Source of the DNA: Candidatus Bathyarchaeota archaeon
GTDB taxonomy: Archaea; Thermoproteota; Bathyarchaeia; TCS64
Length of the DNA stretch: 16,503 nucleotides
Assembly (NCBI GenBank): GCA_030602935.1
Contig: JAUVYU010000004.1
Coordinates: forward strand, 1-16,503
Direction: 5' to 3'
The notes below the pieces were generated by a model that was given only the letters and a program-made list of their open reading frames with translations, was not told the DNA's origin and did not search any database. This document shows, in pieces, positions 1 to 6,453 of this stretch. Position numbers and translations under genes: made by a program. Positions within the stretch are counted from its first letter, which is position 1. Every line of letters starts with the position of its first letter.

Positions 1-417
1 CTCCTGGCTCAGGTCCCCGTCGAGGACCCCCCCAACGGCTGCTACGGTCGCCACGCTGACGGCTGCCGATGAGCCGAGGCCTGCGGCCACAGGGATATCC
101 GAGCGTATCGTGATATTGAGCCCCGACTCCATATCCAGGTGCTCCATGGTCTTCCGGGCGGCCACCATGAAAGCCAGGAGCCTCCGCCCCCTCCAGGGCT
201 CCCCTTTCACGGCGTAGTATGTATCACCGTCGAAGAAGCCCGAGAAGCCGAGGTCCAATGCGTCGAAGAAGATCTTGTCGTCGTCCGTCCTCTCGGCGAC
301 CACTCTGGCCCTCTTGTCGATGGCGAGGACGACGGCGGGCCCCCTGTAGACCACGCTGTGCTCTCCGAAGAGTATCGCCTTCCCGGGGGCCGTAGCCTCA
401 ACTGACATCTTCATCAT
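1..417 (-). CDS. mvk: Mevalonate kinase, N-terminal part (runs off the window)
   Basis: GHMP-family kinase that phosphorylates mevalonate in isoprenoid lipid synthesis. The visible 139 residues open with SVEATAPGKAILFGEHSVVY, the characteristic N-terminal strand of mevalonate kinases, and reach the ATP-binding GHMP motif PVAAGLGSSAAVSVA near residues 110-125. The C-terminal half is missing only because the window ends. Start: ATG ATG AAG ATG is found at 417, 414 and 408; I chose 417 because GTAGGA lies just upstream, but 414 or 408 are possible. The gene begins 2 bases after the MEMO-family stop, so it is translated from the same operon transcript (rpoN-rpsB-MEMO-mvk). This order is common in archaea. 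Confidence 0.93.
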   Translation of the reverse strand, partial: MMKMSVEATAPGKAILFGEHSVVYRGPAVVLAIDKRARVVAERTDDDKIFFDALDLGFSGFFDGDTYYAVKGEPWRGRRLLAFMVAARKTMEHLDMESGLNITIRSDIPVAAGLGSSAAVSVATVAAVGGVLDGDLSQE

Positions 418-419
418 TC

Positions 420-1259
420 CTACGTTATCTTCACAGATGTATATCCGACCACCGCTGAGTGGTCCCCTATGATGTCCCCGCTGGTGCTGTACGCCAGCAG
501 CTCCGCTTTCGTCGCTCCAAGCTTCTTCGAGGCCACGAGTGTGGCTGAGACGGGGCCATAGCCGCACATGGAGACCCTCCTGCTCCGGACCCAGTCCTGT
601 AGTGCGGCCTCGTCGAGGGCGAGGATCCTGTCTATGGCGCCTCTGTCCTTGGGCTCTGCCGTGGACTGGGGCTCCATGTGGTTGAGATCGGTGGACGCGA
701 TTATCAATGCGTTCCGTCCGTTCAACGCCTCGGCTAGGACTTCCCCCAGCATCCGGCTGGTCTCCAGGTCCTGGACGCCCATGCAGATGGGGACTAACTT
801 GAACTCGCCGTAGATGTGCTGGAGGAAGGGTAGCTGGACCTCGATGGAGTGCTCACGGATGTGGGCCATCTCGTCGACGTCTATGAAGTCATACGAACCG
901 AAGATGGCAGATGTGAGATCCACGTCGATATCAACTCTCCCAAGTGGGGTCTCCCAAGCATCCGACCCTCCCAGGGAGACTCGTCCTCCGAGCCCCGTGT
1001 GATTGGGCCCGATGATCACGATGGTGTCCGGCTTCCCCTCATTTGAAAGTTGAATGTAGCTGTGGGCGGCCACCGGCCCAGAGTACACGTAGCCCGCGTG
1101 GGGGCAGACAACTGATATTATGGTCCTCTCACCGGAGGGCTCACCGGGCAGCTTCCCCGGGCCGAGCCTGTGGGTGAATGACTGCTCAATAGAGCGTCTT
1201 AGGCGCGTGGGATCAGCGGGATAGAAGGCCCCCGCAACCACGGGTCGCCTTACGCCCAT
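420..1259 (-). CDS. MEMO1-family protein (AmmeMemoRadiSam system protein B)
   Basis: Member of the MEMO1/AmmeMemoRadiSam B family, a dioxygenase-like fold whose function in archaea is unsettled. The start region reads RRPVVAGAFYPADP, the family signature. Conserved metal-site motifs are present: PHAGYVYSG, IGPNHTG, HSIEVQLPFLQ, ASTDLNH and MCGYGPV, so all the expected His and Cys positions are kept. Length is normal for the family (about 279 residues). A GTG three codons earlier (1268) is in frame, but ATG at 1259 has GGTGAGG just upstream and follows the rpsB stop (1269-1271) closely, so I prefer ATG. It sits between rpsB and mevalonate kinase, the usual archaeal neighbourhood. No AMMECR1 or radical-SAM partner is visible here. 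Confidence 0.93.
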   Translation of the reverse strand: MGVRRPVVAGAFYPADPTRLRRSIEQSFTHRLGPGKLPGEPSGERTIISVVCPHAGYVYSGPVAAHSYIQLSNEGKPDTIVIIGPNHTGLGGRVSLGGSDAWETPLGRVDIDVDLTSAIFGSYDFIDVDEMAHIREHSIEVQLPFLQHIYGEFKLVPICMGVQDLETSRMLGEVLAEALNGRNALIIASTDLNHMEPQSTAEPKDRGAIDRILALDEAALQDWVRSRRVSMCGYGPVSATLVASKKLGATKAELLAYSTSGDIIGDHSAVVGYTSVKIT

Positions 1260-1268
1260 TTCCCTCAC

Positions 1269-1880
1269 CTATAAGTTGGTCTCGAAGTCGTCGATGGATA
1301 CTGACCAGTCTGCCTCGGGGGAGAGCTCGTTGAGCTCCCTCTTGAGCTGGCGGCACAGGAGCCAGTAGGCTATCGCCAGGGACCTCCGCCCCTTGTTGTT
1401 CATGGGGATGACGAGGTCGATGTTCTTGAGGGAGTTGTCCGTGCTGCAGAACGCTATGACGGGTATCCCCATGAGCGCCGCCTCCTCGACTATCTGGGCG
1501 TCGGCTATCGCGTCTGTGACCACCACGATCTCGGGCTCGAAGAAGTGGGAGTAGATTGGGTTGGTGAGCGTCCCCGATGTGAACCTTCCTGTGAAGGGCT
1601 TCGCCCCGGTGAGTTCGCAGAACCTCTCGACTGGGGTCCTGCCGTAGCGCTTCGATGAGGCCACGGCTATGTAGGACTGGTTCATGCGGGCAAGGAACTT
1701 TGCGGCTACTTTGATCCGCGCGTTCATCTTCTCCATGTCTAGGACGAAGAGGCCGTCGGGTCTCACCTTGTAGATGTAGGGTTCCATGTCCCTCGTCTTA
1801 ACCCGGGTGCCGATGTGGACCCCGGCTGATAGGAGGATCTCCTGGGGTAGTAGGAGGTCCTCGACTCCTTGAGTTTCCAT
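1269..1880 (-). CDS. rpsB: 30S ribosomal protein uS2 (S2)
   Basis: Small-subunit ribosomal protein uS2, 203 residues, the normal archaeal length. Visible family signatures: LLSAGVHIGTRVKTRDMEPY near the N-terminus, RPDGLFVLDMEKMNARIKVA, ASSKRYGRTPVERFCELTGA, RFTSGTLTNP, EPEIVVVTDAIADAQIVEEA and IPVIAFCSTDNSLKNIDLVI. The C-terminal helix follows with no eukaryotic extension. ATG at 1880 lies one base after the rpoN stop (1882-1884), and AGAGG upstream is inside the rpoN 3' end, so the two genes are translated in tandem. In many archaea rpoK and eno lie between rpoN and rpsB; they are absent here. Confidence 0.97.
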   Translation of the reverse strand: METQGVEDLLLPQEILLSAGVHIGTRVKTRDMEPYIYKVRPDGLFVLDMEKMNARIKVAAKFLARMNQSYIAVASSKRYGRTPVERFCELTGAKPFTGRFTSGTLTNPIYSHFFEPEIVVVTDAIADAQIVEEAALMGIPVIAFCSTDNSLKNIDLVIPMNNKGRRSLAIAYWLLCRQLKRELNELSPEADWSVSIDDFETNL

Positions 1881-1881
1881 G

Positions 1882-2109
1882 CTATCTTTTACCTCTGATA
1901 TCTACGGCTTCCCTCTCCGAGTGGAACTTGATTATCTCGTCCACCAGCTCCACGTGGGTGAGGAGCATCCTCCTGCAGCAGTAACGGGCGACACCCAGGT
2001 CGTCCATGACGTCCTTGGGGTGCTCCCCCTCGGAGACCCTCTTGGAGAAGGGCTCCCACTTGTCTCCGACAAGCTTTCCGCAGGAGAAACATCTAATCGG
2101 TATTATCAT
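1882..2109 (-). CDS. rpoN: DNA-directed RNA polymerase subunit N (Rpb10 homologue)
   Basis: Small zinc-binding subunit of archaeal RNA polymerase that helps to assemble the core. The 75-residue protein opens MIIPIRCFSCGKLVGDKW, and the zinc ligands C7, C10, C44 and C45 are all present; the second pair lies in the typical VARYCCRRMLLTHVELVDE. It is the first gene of the operon rpoN-rpsB-MEMO-mvk. ATG at 2109 follows a TATA-like element at about 2158-2173 on the same strand. This subunit is the archaeal RpoN, unrelated to bacterial sigma-54 of the same name. Confidence 0.97.
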   Translation of the reverse strand: MIIPIRCFSCGKLVGDKWEPFSKRVSEGEHPKDVMDDLGVARYCCRRMLLTHVELVDEIIKFHSEREAVDIRGKR

Positions 2110-2157
2110 TTGAGCTTTTCAGCCTCTTTTCTCACGCTGAACATGCACAGAGACACC

Positions 2158-2173
2158 TTATATCTTTTAAACC
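2158..2173 (-). promoter_or_regulatory. Probable promoter of the rpoN-rpsB-MEMO-mvk operon
   Basis: On the minus strand the sequence reads GGTTTAAAAGATATAA, an archaeal TATA box with A/T-rich flanks, in the 112-base gap between the rnp2 stop and the rpoN start. A start about 25 bases downstream would leave a leader of roughly 25-30 bases before the rpoN ATG. Inferred from sequence only. Confidence 0.5.
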
Positions 2174-2221
2174 TAGTGGAAAATCAGGGGGAGAGTGGAT
2201 TCTCTCTGTTGCATACAGCCT

Positions 2222-2548
2222 TCAGGCCGTTTCTCCGCCTTTCTTGAGGCTCCTGATCGTCCCCGAGACCTTGTCGACATGTATCGCCGCGGCGCTTTCG
2301 CCGATGCTGGTTATGAAGGCAAGGGAGGCCCTCATCTCCCTGAGGTGGCCATGGTTGCACCGCAAGATGCCGGACTGAGAGTCCTCGTCGAAGTCTATGA
2401 GGTTGGTCTCGATGGTGGAGAGCCCCTGGACCCCATATAGTGAGAGGACGCTTCTCTGAATGGCGTCTGCGACCTCCTTGACGCTGAAATCCTCATTACC
2501 CCTAATCCAGAACTTGAGGTAGCGTCGCCTCTTCCGGTATACGGGCAT
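2222..2548 (-). CDS. rnp2: RNase P protein component 2 (Pop5 homologue)
   Basis: Protein subunit of archaeal RNase P, which removes 5' leaders from pre-tRNAs; Pop5 acts together with Rpp30. The 108-residue protein starts MPVYRKRRRYLKFWI and has the Pop5 core, including SVLSLYGVQGLSTIETNLIDF and SGILRCNHGHLREMRASLAFI. ATG at 2548 has GGAGGG about 6 bases upstream and lies one base beyond the Rpp30 stop (2550-2552). It is the last gene of the RNA-binding protein/Rpp30/Pop5 operon, an arrangement shared by many archaea. Confidence 0.93.
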   Translation of the reverse strand: MPVYRKRRRYLKFWIRGNEDFSVKEVADAIQRSVLSLYGVQGLSTIETNLIDFDEDSQSGILRCNHGHLREMRASLAFITSIGESAAAIHVDKVSGTIRSLKKGGETA

Positions 2549-2549
2549 C

Positions 2550-3251
2550 TCAGACCCTCCTTACGCCCGGGGAGACGTATCCGGGCTCCAACTTTCTCCT
2601 GTTCCTCTCCACCAGTTCTCTGGGGACGTCGGAGACCATGTCGAGGGACTCCTCCTCTCCTATACCCAGGAGCTGCATGGAGGCAGCCAGCTCCCTAGGA
2701 CCCCTCATCAGGAGAGGCTCGTCCGCCCCGCTCGACACCACCACGGGGACGTCGTAGTGTCTGGCGTTCTCGACCTCCACGGTCATCATCGAGAGGAGCC
2801 TTGAGGCGACATACGCTCCCTTATTCAGGAGGTCGGACAGGTTGATCTCGTATGCGCAGTTTGTTCCCGACGCAAGCGAGGCCTCTTGGCGGTCGAACCT
2901 CACCCTCCTTCTGCTCTGAATCTGGGTGGGGAAGTTGAGTATGTCCACCCTGTGGTCCCTAGCGGCCTGGCGGGCGACGGGCTTGCTGCGGCACTCCACG
3001 GCGACTATCTCGAACCGCCTCCTGACGCGCCTGAGGGAGGAGGTCAGCTCGTTGGGATTCCTTGGCCGGAGGTCTATCCTCCTCGCAATGTCCAGGCTGT
3101 CTTCTCGGGGTTTTTTGTCGTGAGAGTCGCGGTTTCTCGTGTCCTGGGTCAAGCCTACGCCCGTGAACCCTAATCTCGATGCTTCGTTTAGCATGGATTC
3201 GGATAGATCTGTGTCTCCGGGTATTAGGTGGAGGTCGATGAACTTTCTCAA
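2550..3251 (-). CDS. rnp3: RNase P protein component 3 (Rpp30 homologue)
   Basis: Rpp30-type subunit of RNase P, with a PHP/TIM-barrel-like fold, that forms the catalytic-enhancing heterodimer with Pop5. The 233-residue protein begins with KFIDLHLIPGD, contains NEASRLGFTGVGL, IVAVECRSKPVARQAARDHR and VDILNFPTQ, and later the family segments YEINLSDLLNK and VPVVVSSGADEPLLMRGPRE. The start codon is TTG at 3251, overlapping the TGA of the upstream gene as TTGA; GGAGGG about 8 bases upstream supports it. Tight overlap on both sides indicates one operon with its neighbours. Confidence 0.93.
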   Translation of the reverse strand: MRKFIDLHLIPGDTDLSESMLNEASRLGFTGVGLTQDTRNRDSHDKKPREDSLDIARRIDLRPRNPNELTSSLRRVRRRFEIVAVECRSKPVARQAARDHRVDILNFPTQIQSRRRVRFDRQEASLASGTNCAYEINLSDLLNKGAYVASRLLSMMTVEVENARHYDVPVVVSSGADEPLLMRGPRELAASMQLLGIGEEESLDMVSDVPRELVERNRRKLEPGYVSPGVRRV

Positions 3252-3778
3252 CTCTCTGACCCTCCTGAGGCGGTGGCTTCGCTGAATCCTTCTTCCAAGA
3301 CGGAGCGGATGAATGCGTCGGTCTCCTTGCCGTGGGGGACGTAGAACTTGATCTTGACCCTGACGGGATCGAACTCGTTCAACACGGCCACCCCACTTAG
3401 GGCTCTCTGCTTCTCGAAGCGGAGGTAGAGGCTCCCGGCGTCGTCCGTGCGCTTCTCTATCTCGTCGAGGAGCCTGTTCCGGTCCAGAGTCGATATGAGG
3501 CCCACTATCTGGCGCATGACCCGGTGGGCCTCCTTTCTCTTCGTGACCTTGACGAGGATGCGGGTGATGGGGTCATTATAGTAGCCCTTCAGCCTCTGTC
3601 TCGTCACCTTCGCGTCGAATCCGGGGGGCAAGAGGTTGAGGAGGGCCTCCTCCACCTTCTCCTCGTCCTCGGTCGCGTAGGAGATGACGGAGAGCTCTAC
3701 GCTGTTCACGAAGCCAGTCGCCCTCGTCTCACCCATGTCTTTCAGCCTTCCTAGCGGTGTATGGGGCTTCACGGTCAT
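3248..3778 (-). CDS. Exosome-associated-type RNA-binding protein (COG1325 family)
   Basis: Predicted RNA-binding protein of the archaeal COG1325 family, usually encoded beside RNase P and exosome genes. Its exact biochemical role is not established. The core begins at about residue 26 with VELSVISYATEDEEKVEEAL and continues with YYNDPITRILVKVTKRKEA, SLYLRFEKQRAL and DPVRVKIKFYVP, all typical of the family. Residues 1-25 are less conserved; ATG at 3778 is used because a TATA element lies 25-35 bases upstream (3802-3811) with almost no leader. A methionine at residue 15 is an alternative start. It is the first gene of the operon with rnp3 and rnp2. Confidence 0.85.
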   Translation of the reverse strand: MTVKPHTPLGRLKDMGETRATGFVNSVELSVISYATEDEEKVEEALLNLLPPGFDAKVTRQRLKGYYNDPITRILVKVTKRKEAHRVMRQIVGLISTLDRNRLLDEIEKRTDDAGSLYLRFEKQRALSGVAVLNEFDPVRVKIKFYVPHGKETDAFIRSVLEEGFSEATASGGSES

Positions 3779-3801
3779 AAATGTCTTGATGGATGGACAA
3801 A

Positions 3802-3811
3802 CCTAAATAGG
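3802..3811. promoter_or_regulatory. Palindromic TATA element, apparently shared by tRNA-Arg and the RNase P operon
   Basis: CCTAAATAGG is palindromic in its outer bases and reads CCTATTTAGG on the other strand. Its centre is 29 bases before the tRNA-Arg gene (plus strand) and 28 bases before the ATG of the RNA-binding protein gene (minus strand). Both distances fit the archaeal TATA-to-start spacing, so it could drive both directions. It implies a leaderless mRNA on the minus strand. No other good TATA candidate lies in the 56-base gap. Confidence 0.5.
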
Positions 3812-3834
3812 TGGGGGATTTACGTGTTGTCCGA

Positions 3835-3929
3835 GCGGCCGTGGCTCAGTCTGGATAGAGCGTGGGTCTTCGGATAGATTTCTAGGAGAAAACCCATGGT
3901 CGCGGGTTCGAATCCTGCCGGCCGCGCCA
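3835..3929 (+). tRNA. tRNA-Arg(TCG) with 17-base intron
   Basis: Full cloverleaf. The acceptor stem GCGGCCG (3835-3841) pairs perfectly with CGGCCGC (3919-3925), followed by G73 and an encoded CCA (3927-3929). The D-stem is GCTC/GAGC, the T-arm is GCGGG-TTCGAAT-CCTGC, and the anticodon stem is TGGGT/ACCCA. The anticodon TCG is at 3870-3872, reading CGA (Arg); CTTCGGA is the usual Arg anticodon loop. The spare 17 bases 3874-3890 (ATAGATTTCTAGGAGAA) fall between positions 37 and 38, the canonical archaeal intron site. Its promoter is probably the TATA at 3802-3811. Confidence 0.93.
3874..3890 (+). other. Intron of tRNA-Arg(TCG)
   Basis: These 17 bases interrupt the anticodon loop after G37. 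Removing them restores a seven-base loop CTTCGGA closed by a five-pair stem. The position is the canonical 37/38 site cut by the archaeal splicing endonuclease at a bulge-helix-bulge. I did not model the bulge-helix-bulge pairing in detail. Confidence 0.85.
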
Positions 3930-3941
3930 TGAAATGCATGC

Positions 3942-5168
3942 CTACTTGAGCTGATTCTTGGCTATGACCGGGCTGAGAAGCGCCGCGAAGAGGACCGTGC
4001 CCAGGACAATGGGGAAGCAGAGGTCAGGGTAGATGCCCGGGTTGAGTATGAACTCCCTCGCCGGGTCGTAGATCTGGGGGATCTGGGACATCACCAGCGT
4101 CGAGGTCCCCAGGGTGAAGACGAGCCTTGAGATCACCCTCTCCTCCCGCGTGAACCCCATCAGACTGCCTGTAAGGGAGGCGACGACGTACCTTATGACG
4201 AGGAGGAGGGCCACCACTGCGAACCCGACCGTGAGGTACTGGTAGGAGATGCTGACGATGAGGCCGATGTAGACGAAGTAGTAGGACTTGAGGAGGAACG
4301 CGATCTCCTCGTTGAACTCCATGATCTTCCCATAGTCGGGCTTCAGGTTCCTGTTCATCCCCAGCCACTTCGCGACGTTGTTGTAGTTGGCGAGGACGAG
4401 GCCGAAGATGAACGAAGCCATGGTCCCCCCTCCGTTCCCGGCCATCTCCCCGACGATGTAGGTCGGGAAGAGCACCGCCATAGTCATCATGTAGTTAAGG
4501 GGGCGCCCCCTGAGCCTGTCCAGCACCTCCGACCAGAGGAGGCCGAAGACGAGGCCCACAAGTATCCCGATGACGAATGTGAAGACGATGTCCTTGGCGC
4601 TGCCCTGAAGGGAGAACCCCGGAGTCATCCGCATCCGGATGAGTGTGATGGCCGCGACGACCCTGATGGGGTCGCAGAGGGTGGACTCCAGTGTGAGGAT
4701 GGCCCTGGTACTCTCCAGGTTGGGAATGAGCTTCTGGAGGCCATCCAGGAGGCTGGTGACCGCCATGGTGCTTATCCCCGCCACCATGGTCCCGAGGAGC
4801 ATGCCCTCCAGCAGCCCGAAGGACTCGGGCATGGCGAAGTGCACGGCGTAGCCCACTGTGATCATGACGGCGAAGAAGGTGAGTATGGTCAGTGTGAACG
4901 ACTTGAAGAGGGCCTTCCTGAAGGTCTTCACGTCGAGGCTGATCCCCGACTCGAATGTGATGATGCAGATGGCCACCACGCTCATCAGGGGGGAGATGGC
5001 GACGAATGTGTCCTTCTGGAATATGCCCAGCACTGGCCCCAGCAGGACTCCGAATGCTAGGAGGATCAGGATGTCGGGTATCCTGGTCTTCGTGTAGATG
5101 AGGCCGCTGACGTAGCACAGGAAGAGGGTGGCTGATATAAGCAGCAGGAACTCCTCGGCGCCGATCAA
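3942..5168 (-). CDS. Cation/proton antiporter (CPA family)
   Basis: Integral membrane exchanger, presumably Na+ or K+ for H+, of the monovalent cation:proton antiporter superfamily. The 408-residue protein has about 11-13 hydrophobic segments. Features typical of the family: RIPDILILLAFGVLLGPVLG in the second helix, FESGISLDVKTFRKA, and the ion-site helix LTLESTLCDPIRVV, where D166 is the likely ion-binding carboxylate. The position before it, Asn or Asp in NhaP- and NhaA-type proteins, is Cys165. The start is TTG at 5168 with GGAG 8 bases upstream. A separate promoter (5249-5257) lies between it and the transglutaminase gene. No regulatory TrkA domain is attached. The exact ion is unknown. 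Confidence 0.88.
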   Translation of the reverse strand: MIGAEEFLLLISATLFLCYVSGLIYTKTRIPDILILLAFGVLLGPVLGIFQKDTFVAISPLMSVVAICIITFESGISLDVKTFRKALFKSFTLTILTFFAVMITVGYAVHFAMPESFGLLEGMLLGTMVAGISTMAVTSLLDGLQKLIPNLESTRAILTLESTLCDPIRVVAAITLIRMRMTPGFSLQGSAKDIVFTFVIGILVGLVFGLLWSEVLDRLRGRPLNYMMTMAVLFPTYIVGEMAGNGGGTMASFIFGLVLANYNNVAKWLGMNRNLKPDYGKIMEFNEEIAFLLKSYYFVYIGLIVSISYQYLTVGFAVVALLLVIRYVVASLTGSLMGFTREERVISRLVFTLGTSTLVMSQIPQIYDPAREFILNPGIYPDLCFPIVLGTVLFAALLSPVIAKNQLK

Positions 5169-5248
5169 ATCAGATTCTCCGTTATTATGCTCCCAGATCT
5201 ACGTTCGACGGCTTTCCCGAAATAGTAAGAGACCAATACATGTGACCC

Positions 5249-5257
5249 ATATTTATT
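5249..5257 (-). promoter_or_regulatory. Probable promoter of the antiporter gene
   Basis: On the minus strand GAATAAATATG forms a TATA-like box in the 128-base gap upstream of the antiporter. A start about 25 bases downstream leaves a leader of some 50 bases ending with the GGAG that precedes the TTG start. Inferred. Confidence 0.4.
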
Positions 5258-5296
5258 CATTTACGAGTGGGGCTCAACGCTGAGAGGCCATGCAGG

Positions 5297-6400
5297 CTAG
5301 AGCCCTTTCCCCTTTCTGCCCAACGTTATGAAGTACAGGGCGAACGCTCCCACAGCGGCGGCGCCCAGCACATAATAGATAATCTTCATCCAGTCTGTGC
5401 CCGCCTCCACGTCGAGGGTCACCTCGACCACGGTGACGTACACGTCGCTCTCGATATACCTCTCTCTGGACTCTTGGCTGTCGCCTATGTACGCCTGCTC
5501 CGAGACGTCCAAGGCTCTCACGATGTAGCTATCATACTGAGGGGCCGCGTCGAGGATGTCCATAGGGTCTTGGCCTGATGCCAGGGTCAGGTCTACGGGT
5601 ATCCAGCCCCAGGGGGGGATGTAGACCATGGTCCAGGCGTGCCAGCCCATCCCCTCGGTGTGGATCATGAGGTGCCCGTCCCAGGAGGGATTGTCGCTCC
5701 CGATCCTGTCGTTGAAGACCACGCCGACCTGGAGGAATGCTGGGATGCCCAGGCTGCGGAGCATGGAGATGAGGAGGATGCTCTGGTCGTCGCAGTCCCC
5801 TTTCCCGCTCGCCAACGTATCATTGGGGTAGTTGGGGAACTCGAAGTTGTAGTATGTTAGGCTGTCGTACATCCAGTCTATCATGTTTGTGAGCGTCCCC
5901 AGGGCGGTCGTCTCATCCGAGGTGAGCGTCTGGGCCAGCTCCTCTATCTCATCGTTCCAGAAGAAGCTCTCAGTCTGGACGCAGTACTCCTCGACGAGCT
6001 GTGAGGGTATCTCCGAAGACCCTTCTGCCTCGGATAGCTTGATGGATGGCCTGTCTCTGCTTGAGGAGGTGATGTCGTACTCGATGGAGAAGGTGATTGT
6101 GGTCCCTCCAGGGAGCACCGCTGGGATATCTGGGAGCGCCAGGGCGTTGCCGTCCTCGTCGGTGTACTCCCTGACGACGTCGTGGCTTGAGTTCCTGAGC
6201 GTCACCTTCTGCCACTCGTCATCGGGGAAGATTACGATCGCCAGGTCCTCATCCATAAGCGTGAAGGGCTCCTCGCCTCGATTCTCGAAGGTGTAGGTCG
6301 TTCTGAAGACGTATCTCTGACTCTTAGCGGCCTGAGCGAGGGGAGCGGTGGAGGCCACTAGGATGATCAGGATTAGGGCGGCGGTGTTCCTGGGCTTCAA
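5297..6400 (-). CDS. Secreted, membrane-anchored transglutaminase-like protein
   Basis: Transglutaminase-fold protein, probably exported with its main domain outside the cell. A signal-like segment (KPRNTAALILIILVASTAPLAQA) occupies residues 2-24. A beta-rich domain follows (about 28-115). The transglutaminase core keeps the full catalytic triad: C203 in GKGDCDDQS, H254 in WHAWTMVY and D270 in WIPVDLT. A single C-terminal membrane helix (about 338-360) ends in GRKGKGL, a cytosolic positive tail. Archaeal relatives may be proteases or crosslinkers; the substrate cannot be told. The start is TTG at 6400 with AGGAG 8 bases upstream. Its TATA box lies just beyond the fae-hps stop, so it is probably transcribed independently. 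Confidence 0.85.
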   Translation of the reverse strand: MKPRNTAALILIILVASTAPLAQAAKSQRYVFRTTYTFENRGEEPFTLMDEDLAIVIFPDDEWQKVTLRNSSHDVVREYTDEDGNALALPDIPAVLPGGTTITFSIEYDITSSSRDRPSIKLSEAEGSSEIPSQLVEEYCVQTESFFWNDEIEELAQTLTSDETTALGTLTNMIDWMYDSLTYYNFEFPNYPNDTLASGKGDCDDQSILLISMLRSLGIPAFLQVGVVFNDRIGSDNPSWDGHLMIHTEGMGWHAWTMVYIPPWGWIPVDLTLASGQDPMDILDAAPQYDSYIVRALDVSEQAYIGDSQESRERYIESDVYVTVVEVTLDVEAGTDWMKIIYYVLGAAAVGAFALYFITLGRKGKGL

Positions 6401-6432
6401 CGTCGGGACTCCTAGGAAAGGGGATAGGGGCG

Positions 6433-6442
6433 CTTATTTATC
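6433..6442 (-). promoter_or_regulatory. Probable promoter of the transglutaminase-like gene
   Basis: On the minus strand GATAAATAAG is a good archaeal TATA box. It starts 12 bases after the fae-hps stop codon. A start about 25 bases downstream would fall near 6412, leaving a leader of about 12 bases that contains AGGAG before the TTG start. Confidence 0.5.
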
Positions 6443-6453
6443 TTGTTCAGCGC

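Noticed and set aside
1879..2247. Plus-strand open frame opposite rpoN
   Set aside because: Antisense image of rpoN and its promoter region; no domain, and rpoN is certain on the other strand.
4495..5118. Long minus-strand open frame overlapping the antiporter in another frame
   Set aside because: Low-complexity H/P/R-rich product typical of a shifted frame in high-G+C DNA; the antiporter frame is clearly real.
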